From CAYPTY01 sp964413935 (GTDB taxonomy: Bacteria; Bacteroidota; Rhodothermia; Balneolales; Balneolaceae): a stretch of 64,000 nt of DNA. The stretch lies in the NCBI GenBank assembly GCA_964413935.1, contig CAYPTY010000006.1:62001-126000 (forward strand), in the 5' to 3' direction. The position numbers and the translations under genes are program-made. Positions 8,692 through 16,505 of this stretch are shown one piece after another (the first letter of the stretch is position 1; each line of letters starts with the position of its first letter). The notes beneath the pieces were generated by a model. That model made no database searches. It worked only from the letters and a program-made list of their open reading frames with translations, and had not been told where the DNA came from.

Positions 8692-11253
8692 ATGGGTAAT
8701 GAAAGCAGAAAAGGACTGAGTGCCTGGACCTTACGGATGGCCTGGCGCGATTCACGCTCCAATCGTCGTAAACTTTTTGTGTATATGTCGTCTATCATCA
8801 TTGGTGTGGCGGCGATGGTGGCGATTTCATCCTTTCGATACAGCCTGAATATCACCATTAACAATCAGGCCAAAGAGCTCCTGGGTGCAGACATCGTGAT
8901 TGAGAAAAATGCACCCTTTCAGCCTGAATTACAGGCTATTGTGGATTCCATTGCCGGGGAGAAATCCACGACCATTGAATTTGCTTCCATGGCCTACTTC
9001 CCCCGAACCGAAACAGCACGACTGTCTCAAATCACAGCACTGGAAGGGGATTTCCCCTTTTTTGGCATCATCGAAGCTGAACCCCAGCGCAGTGTGGAGC
9101 AATTTCAGGCTGAAGGCAAGGCATTGGTAGATGAACCCTTTCTCAGCCAGTTTCAGATTGAAATAGGTGATTCAGTTAAAGTGGGCAACATCACCTATGA
9201 AATTGCCGGTGCCCTGCAGAAGGTACCCGGTCAGCCGGTAGCTTCCTCCCTGTTTGGCCCCAGGATATTCATCCCCAAACAAAATATTGAAGACACGGGC
9301 CTATTGATTCGCGGTAGCCGGGCCCAGTACAACACTTACATCAAACTGGATAATCCGGAGACGGTTGCCCAGCTTGAAGAAGAACTGGACGAACGTCGCA
9401 GTGAATTACGCTTTGGCTACGATACCGTGGAGGAGCGTAAAGAAGACATCGGGGAGGCCGTTGAAAATGTATCCAGATTCCTGAATTTGATCGGTTTTAT
9501 CGCCCTGCTGCTGGGCGGCCTGGGTGTGGCCAGTTCCATTTATGTATACATCCGTCAGAAAATTTCAACGGTAGCGGTGCTGAGATGCTTTGGTGCCTCT
9601 TCCGATCAGGCAATGTGGATTTACCTGATGCAATCCATGCTGATGGGCTTCATAGGTGCCGTGATTGGTTCCGTCATCGGCACACTGATACAGCTTTATC
9701 TGCCCGTGCTGGTGAGGGATTTTCTGCCCGTCGAAATTGAGCTCTACATCTCATGGACGGCTATCCTCACCGGTATCTTTACGGGTATGGGGATCTCGGT
9801 CATCTTCGCTTTGTATCCCCTGCTCTCCGTGCGAAAAGTATCGCCCCTGTTTACACTACGGTCGGTTGAAGTAAAATTAAATGAACTTCTGGCCAGATCC
9901 ACGCGCTGGGTGATGTATGTGATTGTCATCTTATCGGTTTTTCTTTATGCCTGGCTGATCACGGCTGATGCTGAGGCCGCATTCTTCTTTTCTGCCGGAC
10001 TGGTCTTCAGCATGCTGTTATTGAGTCTTATCGCCTACGGAATCGTGAAAGGTGCCCAACGCTTTTTCCCCAGTAAGTGGTCTTATGTGTGGAGGCAGGG
10101 ATTTTCAAATCTGTACCGACCCAACAATCAGACTACCATTTTGATCCTTACATTCGGTTTGGGGATCACGCTTATCAGTTCACTCTACCTCTCACAGGAC
10201 CTGCTGCTTAGCCAGATCGATTTCGATAATCAGGAGAACAACCCTAATCTGGTGTTTTATGACATTCAGGTTGACCAGAATGAAGGTGTGAATGAAATCA
10301 TCAGGGATAACGACGGGCGTATATCGCAGAATATCCCCATTGTGGCGATGCGGCTTCAGAATCTGAAAGGCCGGCCTGTCTCCGAGATTTTACAGGACAG
10401 CAACCGTTCCGCCAGGCGCTGGGCCCTTAACCGGGATTACCGGGTAACCTACCGGGATTCCCTGATCGATTCAGAAAAACTGGTGAGAGGAGAATGGGTC
10501 GGAGATTTCAGTGAAGAGGGTTTAGGCGGGGTAGTACCTGTTTCCCTCTCTGAAGATGTATTCGAAGACCTGGATGTAGTAATTGGCGACACCCTGATCT
10601 GGGATGTTCAGGGGATTCCGGTGCGCAGTTATATTGCCAGTTCGCGTGAAGTGGACTGGAACCGGCCCCAGCCAAATTTCATCCTTATTTTCCCAAAAGG
10701 CGTACTGGAGCCGGCTCCTCAGTTTTATGCTACTGTGGTTAAGGTTGGTGACCGGGAAGAATCCATTGCACTTCAGCGGGAAATCGTACAGGCCTATCCC
10801 AATGTATCCGCTTTTGATATCTCGCTGGTTATTGAAACCATTCAGGAGTTTCTGGATAAAATCACCTTCGTGATACAGTTCATGGGCTTTTTCAGCATCA
10901 TTACAGGCTTGATTGTGCTGGCCTCCTCCCTGACTACTTCCCGGTTCCAGCGAATACGGGAATCCGTTCTGTTACGAACACTTGGAGCCAGCCAGAATCA
11001 GGTGCTGCGCATTCAAGGCGTGGAGTACTTTTTGCTGGGGCTGATGGCGGCAACTACCGGACTCAGTCTGTCGGTTGGGGCTTCATGGATTCTCAGTGTA
11101 TTCTATTTCGATATCCCTTTTACCCCAAGCTGGAATATTATTCTTATCGAGATGCTGATTCTGATTGGACTTATTCTCACCATGGGTTTGCTGAACAGCC
11201 GGGATACGGCAAATAAACCGCCATTGGAAATACTCCGGCTCGAAACGGTTTGA
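8692..11253 (+). CDS. ybbP: FtsX-family ABC permease, YbbP type
   Basis: An 853-residue inner-membrane permease with two FtsX/MacB-like halves. There is one N-terminal membrane helix (SSIIIGVAAMVAISSF), a periplasmic domain, three helices around residues 260-400, another group around 405-500, a second periplasmic domain, and a final FtsX core of three helices (from about residue 725). This is the large two-module form seen in YbbP, rather than the four-helix LolC/E or MacB form. It pairs with the ATPase encoded 3 bases upstream. In E. coli the function of this system remains uncertain; export or extraction of envelope lipids is plausible given the neighbouring esterase. Confidence 0.85.
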   Translation: MGNESRKGLSAWTLRMAWRDSRSNRRKLFVYMSSIIIGVAAMVAISSFRYSLNITINNQAKELLGADIVIEKNAPFQPELQAIVDSIAGEKSTTIEFASMAYFPRTETARLSQITALEGDFPFFGIIEAEPQRSVEQFQAEGKALVDEPFLSQFQIEIGDSVKVGNITYEIAGALQKVPGQPVASSLFGPRIFIPKQNIEDTGLLIRGSRAQYNTYIKLDNPETVAQLEEELDERRSELRFGYDTVEERKEDIGEAVENVSRFLNLIGFIALLLGGLGVASSIYVYIRQKISTVAVLRCFGASSDQAMWIYLMQSMLMGFIGAVIGSVIGTLIQLYLPVLVRDFLPVEIELYISWTAILTGIFTGMGISVIFALYPLLSVRKVSPLFTLRSVEVKLNELLARSTRWVMYVIVILSVFLYAWLITADAEAAFFFSAGLVFSMLLLSLIAYGIVKGAQRFFPSKWSYVWRQGFSNLYRPNNQTTILILTFGLGITLISSLYLSQDLLLSQIDFDNQENNPNLVFYDIQVDQNEGVNEIIRDNDGRISQNIPIVAMRLQNLKGRPVSEILQDSNRSARRWALNRDYRVTYRDSLIDSEKLVRGEWVGDFSEEGLGGVVPVSLSEDVFEDLDVVIGDTLIWDVQGIPVRSYIASSREVDWNRPQPNFILIFPKGVLEPAPQFYATVVKVGDREESIALQREIVQAYPNVSAFDISLVIETIQEFLDKITFVIQFMGFFSIITGLIVLASSLTTSRFQRIRESVLLRTLGASQNQVLRIQGVEYFLLGLMAATTGLSLSVGASWILSVFYFDIPFTPSWNIILIEMLILIGLILTMGLLNSRDTANKPPLEILRLETV

Positions 11254-11304
11254 AAATTCTCCAGTGAGGGATAACTTTGGGCTCCCAATCAATCTGCTAT
11301 CATC

Positions 11305-12492
11305 ATGAAGAAAATCCTCGCTACCCTTTTTGTCGTCAATTTTGCAGCCCTGCCTGCTTTAGCCCAGTTTTCAAGTGATTCCACGCTGGATGTTGTGACC
11401 TGGAATATTGAATGGTTCGGCACCGATGGAAACGGTCCTTCCAACGAAAATCTGCAGCTACAGAATGCAGCTAAGGTAATGCACACCCTCGGCTCTGATT
11501 TATTTGCCCTGCAGGAAATCAATGGTCAGCCGGAACTGGATGACCTGATTGATGAATTGAACACACTTTCAGGTTCTGATGATTACACCGGATTTGTAGC
11601 CTCTCACATAGATGGAGCACAGAGAATGGCATATGTTTACGATTCATCCGTAATACAGCTTCGGGCTTTGAGCAGTATCATACAGGGAGGATCTTCCTTT
11701 AACTGGGCTCAGCGTTTGCCCTACACTATGGAATTTGATTATTCCTATGATGGCAACAACTACAGCATCACGGCTATCAATATTCACGCAAAGGCATTTT
11801 CTGATGAAGCCTCCTACAACCGGCGGGTAAGTGCGGCGGCCGATCTGCATGATTACCTGGCAGCTAACCGCGCTGGCGAAACGATCATCTTTCTGGGCGA
11901 TTACAACGACGATGTGGACCGGTCTATCTACAATGATGAACAAACGCCTTACATCGATTTTGTGATCGATCTGAGCAACTATAAGATACTCTCTAAGGCT
12001 CTTTCGGATGCCAGACGAAGCTCAACTACCGGCTTTGGTGAGATGATCGACCATATTACCATAAGCGATGAGCTTTTTGATTTCTATGTGGATGGTAGCG
12101 TAGATCTGCATGAGCCGGAAGATTACATCGAAGATTATGACGGCACTACTTCAGATCACTATCCGGTATATGCTAACTTTCAGTTTGGCTCGGCTACATC
12201 CGCGGATACTGAACTGGAGATACCGGATCAGATTACCCTTTCCCAAAATTATCCCAATCCCTTTAACCCGGTCACCAATATCGACTTCAGCCTGAATCGT
12301 AGCGACGCGGTTACGCTTGAAGTCTATAATCTGCTTGGTCAAAGAGTGGCCAGCCTCATCCGCAATCAGGCTTACTCAGCTGGAAATCATACCATTTCGT
12401 TTGACGCTTCATCACTGAGCAGCGGATTATATATCTATCATCTCCAAACCACGAACGCCATCCTGACCCGGACAATGAGCCTGGTCAAATAG
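11305..12492 (+). CDS. Secreted endonuclease/exonuclease/phosphatase (EEP) protein with T9SS sorting domain
   Basis: A 395-residue secreted DNase I-like enzyme. After a signal peptide (MKKILATLFVVNFAALPALA) the EEP domain shows VVTWNIEWFG, LFALQEI (metal-binding Glu), FLGDYNDDVD (Asp/Asn), and the terminal TSDHYPVYANF with the SDH catalytic motif. Residues from about 312 form a type A T9SS C-terminal domain (QNYPNPFNPVTNIDFSL ... SGLYIYHL), so it should cross the outer membrane by type IX secretion and be released or anchored. Likely substrates are extracellular DNA or phosphodiesters; a phosphatase activity cannot be excluded. It follows the YbbP gene by 51 bases. Confidence 0.85.
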   Translation: MKKILATLFVVNFAALPALAQFSSDSTLDVVTWNIEWFGTDGNGPSNENLQLQNAAKVMHTLGSDLFALQEINGQPELDDLIDELNTLSGSDDYTGFVASHIDGAQRMAYVYDSSVIQLRALSSIIQGGSSFNWAQRLPYTMEFDYSYDGNNYSITAINIHAKAFSDEASYNRRVSAAADLHDYLAANRAGETIIFLGDYNDDVDRSIYNDEQTPYIDFVIDLSNYKILSKALSDARRSSTTGFGEMIDHITISDELFDFYVDGSVDLHEPEDYIEDYDGTTSDHYPVYANFQFGSATSADTELEIPDQITLSQNYPNPFNPVTNIDFSLNRSDAVTLEVYNLLGQRVASLIRNQAYSAGNHTISFDASSLSSGLYIYHLQTTNAILTRTMSLVK

Positions 12493-12523
12493 GAAAAGAT
12501 TCTCCAAAAAGTTTGAACAAAAT

Positions 12524-12553
12524 AAAAAGAGCTCTTGTCACGGAGCTCTTTTT
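12524..12553. terminator. Bidirectional terminator between convergent genes
   Basis: An 11-bp perfect inverted repeat (12524-12534 AAAAAGAGCTC with 12543-12553 GAGCTCTTTTT) with an 8-base loop. The A-rich and T-rich flanks give a U tract on either strand, so it can end both the EEP gene and the FadL-like gene that converge here. Confidence 0.85.
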
Positions 12554-12590
12554 AAACTAACTACGGAGGTTTTTTTCGGGGTATAGGTTC

Positions 12591-14126
12591 TTAGAACATA
12601 ATTCGAATGGAGGCGAGAACGTTCAGTCGGCTGACGGTTTCTTCTATGCGCTCTTCTACAAATTCTCCTCTGAAGCTTTCGTATGTATATAAACCTGAAC
12701 GGTCATCAAATTCAAGATATTGTGCACCAATATCTAAAAAAAACTGCTGATTCAACGGAATCGTAATTCCGAGGCCATAAACTTCGCGTTCCAGTTCAAA
12801 ATCTGCTGTACGGCTGGGCAGACTGGCATAGGAAACCCGGACCTGTGGCAAAAAAACCGGATCAAACTCAGCGGCTATGCGATAGTTGATGACATCTTCA
12901 AATCGATCCTGAATGTACAGATTGGATTCCCGCTGCTGTCCCAGCGGGTTCAAACCGAAGCGAAGACCAGCATTGGAATAATCGATGTAATCGGCCGAAC
13001 CCGAAATATTAAAGCCGATAAAATTCCTCAGATTAAAGCCCAGGCTGTACCGGCCGGGAATTCGAACTACATAGTTATATCTGCCATCGCTCTGGGATTC
13101 GAGAGCATTCCCATTATCAAACTCACCAATGGCATAACTGCTGAAATCTTCATCCACATCTACTGAACTCCGGAACATGGCACTGCCGCCAATACTGAGG
13201 TTTCGGGTTAGCTCGTAAATCAGTCCTACTCTGAAATTCACGCCGATCATGCTCTGATTCGTTTCATCATAAAATTCAAAACGGTCTACATCAGTACCCT
13301 GCGTAACATCATTACCATCCTCATCAATGATATCCAGATCATATACATTGTCGCGGTCTTCCTCGAAATACAATCGCTGATGTGTATACTGCCCGCTAAC
13401 CACTCCAAATGCCCCGCCCACAATCAGATTTCTGGCGAATTCAACAGCGGCAAAAGCCGTATACTGCCCAAGGTATCCTCGCTGTTTAATTTCTGCATCC
13501 TGATAAATTCCTAGAAACTGACTGTCGCTGTTCTGTCCCACACGGAAGATGGATTCCACAAAGGTGCAGTTAAAATCACCGCAGTCGGTGCCAAATACAT
13601 CAAAAGCTACTGAGGCATCCCCATTCAGCCGGTAGAAGTCAGTGATGGAGCTGTTGGGATTAAAACCGGAGAAACGGGAATCGCGGTTAAAATCAGCCAA
13701 CAGATTATAACCGCCCCCCACAACGAGTCTACCCGTTATGGTCGGAATTTTTATCACCGCACCTATTTCAGTGAGAAGGCCGTTATTATTTACGATGTCT
13801 GATTCATCAAGCTCGCTGCCCCGGATCACAGAAGTATTCTGTATGAAGTTAGCCTGTGTTGTTCTCTGAATATTCCCGAAGCCGATCGAAAGATAACTGT
13901 CTGGGCTGAAAGCCATTGAAGCGGGGTTATCAATAAAACTGGCAAAACCATTGTGCCCTGCAACTGATGGTATGAGCGCATTTCTTGAGCTAAGGGGAAA
14001 ATCAACGGCTGTTAATCGTAAAGCCTGGCTGGTGTAAAGTAAGGGATCCTGCCCGTCCTGTGCCTGCAATCGGGGAGATAAAAGGCACAGGATGAATGAC
14101 AGTAAAAAACCTCCAAATAATTTCAT
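12591..14126 (-). CDS. FadL/OmpP1-like outer-membrane transport protein
   Basis: A 511-residue outer-membrane protein with a signal peptide (ending LSPRLQAQ) and a long run of alternating amphipathic strands that ends in an aromatic residue (ASIRIMF), as expected for a beta-barrel. The N-terminal part places the motif FIDNPASMAF shortly after a hatch-like segment, which is typical of the FadL/TodX/OmpP1 family that takes up long-chain fatty acids or aromatics. The match is by pattern only, so the substrate is not assigned. The gene follows the Ser/Arg-rich lipoprotein gene by 30 bases on the same strand and is probably co-transcribed with it. Confidence 0.6.
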   Translation of the reverse strand: MKLFGGFLLSFILCLLSPRLQAQDGQDPLLYTSQALRLTAVDFPLSSRNALIPSVAGHNGFASFIDNPASMAFSPDSYLSIGFGNIQRTTQANFIQNTSVIRGSELDESDIVNNNGLLTEIGAVIKIPTITGRLVVGGGYNLLADFNRDSRFSGFNPNSSITDFYRLNGDASVAFDVFGTDCGDFNCTFVESIFRVGQNSDSQFLGIYQDAEIKQRGYLGQYTAFAAVEFARNLIVGGAFGVVSGQYTHQRLYFEEDRDNVYDLDIIDEDGNDVTQGTDVDRFEFYDETNQSMIGVNFRVGLIYELTRNLSIGGSAMFRSSVDVDEDFSSYAIGEFDNGNALESQSDGRYNYVVRIPGRYSLGFNLRNFIGFNISGSADYIDYSNAGLRFGLNPLGQQRESNLYIQDRFEDVINYRIAAEFDPVFLPQVRVSYASLPSRTADFELEREVYGLGITIPLNQQFFLDIGAQYLEFDDRSGLYTYESFRGEFVEERIEETVSRLNVLASIRIMF

Positions 14127-14156
14127 GTGCTTTTGCTGCTTAGTTTTGGCAGCCTG

Positions 14157-15761
14157 TTAGCCGCCTCTTTTACTGGAACGGCTGCGTGAAGTTGAACGGT
14201 TACCGGATGATCCTGATGAACTACGACTGCTTGAACGCTGTACGGTACGGCTTCTACTGCTTGATCGACTGCTGCGACTAACAGAACTTTTACTCCGGCT
14301 GACTGATGACCGAACACTTTTTGATGATCGGGAGGTGCTCTTACTGCGAGTCACAGATTTAGATTGAGTTCTTGGTACCGATCGTGTTCTGCTCACCGAT
14401 GAACTGCGATTGTTCGATACACTTCGGCTTCTACTCACACTGCTTGAGCGCTGACGGGAATAATTCCTGCTGCGGGTTACATCAGCACTGCTTGTGGCAG
14501 GAGATTGATCATTACTGCTCAGATTGGAACCACTACGTTTAGAAGAACTGCTGCCACCTGAACTGCGCTTACCGCTGCTTCGGCTGCCACTGCTTCTACC
14601 CTTGGAATTTGATCGGCCTACACTGCTGCCCCGGCTATCTGAGCTGCGCCCGGTTCGGCCAACACTGCTGCTTCGCCCTGTAGAACTAGATCGGCCAACG
14701 CTGCTACGTTTGGTCGTTCCTCTCACAAAATTTGACCCTGATAGACTGCGGGTATTTCGGTTTGATATGGCACTTCTGGATTTCAACCGGCTGGACTGGT
14801 ATCCACGTTTTGTTATGGAAGAGCTTCTGCTCAGGCTGGATTTATTATTCAATCTGCTGCCTGTGAGTCCGCGGGTTACGCCGCTGCTACGTTTGGTAAG
14901 TGCTCCCCTGTCAAGCCGGCTATTTGGATTGTAGCGCAACACACTGCGGCGGTTTGCACTGTTTCTTAAGCCATCATAAAAGTAATTGTTCTGAGCTATG
15001 GTATTCCAAGGTGCTCCCCAGCCCCAACCCCAGCCATAATTGGGGCCCCAGGCGTTATTGAAAGCCCAGAATGGTTGTCCCCAGCCCCAGGCTGGATAAA
15101 AATCGAAGAAGAAAGGATCATAAAATCCGAATCCTGTGCCGAAGTGGAATGCCATATGCCGGCCGATGAATGAGTTGAAGTAAGCCGGTCCAAATAAGGA
15201 GAAACCAAAGCCGAAGTTTGAAGCTCTTCCGAACTGATTAATTGGAATAAAACCATCGGCATACCATCTGCTGAACCACAGATTTTGATAAAGCCGGAAA
15301 GGAGTGGCATCAAAGTATCTCCATCCGTAGAGAGGATGTGCCCAGATAAAGGCGTCATTGCTGCCTTCATCATAGCCATCATTGAAGCCATCGTTGTATC
15401 CCTCACGGTACTGGTCATAATACGGGGAGTTCGCACCGGTCAGATAGTGTTCGTTATAAAATTGTTCGGCTTCATAATCTTTGAAAAATACCGGAGGCAT
15501 TTCTTCAGCATTCCCTTCATTGAGCTGTGCATCCGCATTCGGGCTTTGCACATCAGGCTGATAGGGTTTTGCCGTTTGTTCTTCCCCTTCCCAGTAATAT
15601 CCTTCACGGGCTTCTTCCTCACCCTCCCAGGAATAGTAATCGGTTTCACTGGCAGGTTCTACAGGGTAATATTCTACTGTGCGTAGTGAGGTGTAGCATC
15701 CGGTTAAACTGAGGGAAATCAGTATTAGAAAAGCGATATGTGTACCAGTATGAATCTTCAT
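14157..15761 (-). CDS. Lipoprotein with aromatic/Gly-rich middle and long Ser/Arg-rich tail
   Basis: I do not recognise a family. The 534-residue protein has a lipobox LTGC (Cys near residue 22), an acidic Tyr/Glu/Trp region to about residue 120 with a repeated YNDGFNDGYDEG motif, then a Phe/Trp/Gly-rich stretch (about 150-255) rich in GWGWGWG and FFFDFYPAWGWG. From about residue 270 to the end it consists almost entirely of Ser, Arg, Lys, Gly and Thr in short repeats such as SSSVGRTGRSS and SRSSRSSSRSR. The tail is strongly basic and probably disordered. A periplasmic or surface location is likely from the lipid anchor. The tail could bind polyanions (LPS, DNA, peptidoglycan-linked polymers); this is inference. 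Confidence 0.75.
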   Translation of the reverse strand: MKIHTGTHIAFLILISLSLTGCYTSLRTVEYYPVEPASETDYYSWEGEEEAREGYYWEGEEQTAKPYQPDVQSPNADAQLNEGNAEEMPPVFFKDYEAEQFYNEHYLTGANSPYYDQYREGYNDGFNDGYDEGSNDAFIWAHPLYGWRYFDATPFRLYQNLWFSRWYADGFIPINQFGRASNFGFGFSLFGPAYFNSFIGRHMAFHFGTGFGFYDPFFFDFYPAWGWGQPFWAFNNAWGPNYGWGWGWGAPWNTIAQNNYFYDGLRNSANRRSVLRYNPNSRLDRGALTKRSSGVTRGLTGSRLNNKSSLSRSSSITKRGYQSSRLKSRSAISNRNTRSLSGSNFVRGTTKRSSVGRSSSTGRSSSVGRTGRSSDSRGSSVGRSNSKGRSSGSRSSGKRSSGGSSSSKRSGSNLSSNDQSPATSSADVTRSRNYSRQRSSSVSRSRSVSNNRSSSVSRTRSVPRTQSKSVTRSKSTSRSSKSVRSSVSRSKSSVSRSSRSSSRSRTVQRSSSRSSSGSSGNRSTSRSRSSKRGG

Positions 15762-15869
15762 GATGAACTCCGATGATGCTTTGTTTCCAATTTCTGCCCT
15801 TAAATTCAGTAAATCAATGTGCTTATTCTATCACATGATCATGTTAGCATAGGCAGTTACGGCTGATCT

Positions 15870-16505
15870 TCAGATTTCGCCTCGCAATGATTTGGCGATT
15901 ACCTCGGCTTTTGAATTAACATGCAGCTTTTTGTAGATGTTCCGGATATGCGCTCTGACCGTATCAATGGAAATGTCGAAACGGTCCGCAATCATTTTAT
16001 AACTGAGGCCATCTACCAGGCCATTTACAATATCCTGCTCCCGTGAGGTAAGGGTGGAGTTTTCATCTTTTTTTGGTGTGGGCTTTTTGAAATGACTGAT
16101 CACTTTTCGGGCAATCTGCGGCGACATGGGGGCCCCGCCATTCAGCAAATCCACAATAGATTCTTTGATTTCAGGCAAAGAAGTATGCTTCAGCAGATAA
16201 CCGCTGGCTCCGGCAACCAGAGAGTCGAAGATTTTATGAGAATCATGATAGACGGTGAGCATTATGATTTCAACATCCGGGTATTTGCCTTTGATGACTT
16301 CCATTCCCTTGATACCCGACATTCCGGGAAGCTGAATATCCATAAGTATAATCTGAGGTCGGCTGTGTTTTTCCAGGTAATCCAGCATTTCTTCCACTGA
16401 ATCGACGGCAACCGGACATTCCATATCGTCTTGCATATCCAGGTAACGCTGTATCAGATCCCTGATTTTCTTGTTGTCTTCAACAATGCCGATTACTGCT
16501 TTCAT
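15870..16505 (-). CDS. NarL/FixJ-type response regulator
   Basis: A 211-residue two-component response regulator. The receiver domain has the acidic pair Glu9/Asp10, phospho-acceptor Asp56 (ILMDIQLPGMSG), Thr84 and Lys106. A linker with KKPTPKKDENS leads to a LuxR-type helix-turn-helix (LTSREQDIVNGLVDGLS ... DTVRAHIRNIYKKLHV) for DNA binding. Its start codon overlaps the stop of the histidine kinase gene by four bases (ATGA), so the two are translated together and form a cognate pair. Target genes are unknown; the adjacent lipoprotein/porin pair transcribed in the same direction is a candidate. Confidence 0.95.
   Translation of the reverse strand: MKAVIGIVEDNKKIRDLIQRYLDMQDDMECPVAVDSVEEMLDYLEKHSRPQIILMDIQLPGMSGIKGMEVIKGKYPDVEIIMLTVYHDSHKIFDSLVAGASGYLLKHTSLPEIKESIVDLLNGGAPMSPQIARKVISHFKKPTPKKDENSTLTSREQDIVNGLVDGLSYKMIADRFDISIDTVRAHIRNIYKKLHVNSKAEVIAKSLRGEI

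Noticed and set aside
14524..14934. A 136-codon plus-strand open frame rich in Leu, Arg and Pro
   Set aside because: It is the antisense shadow of the Ser/Arg-rich lipoprotein tail; low-complexity codons on one strand keep the other strand open. No start context or family match.
15834..15843. Palindrome CATGATCATG upstream of the Ser/Arg lipoprotein gene
   Set aside because: A 10-base palindrome may occur by chance; no second copy or known operator match.
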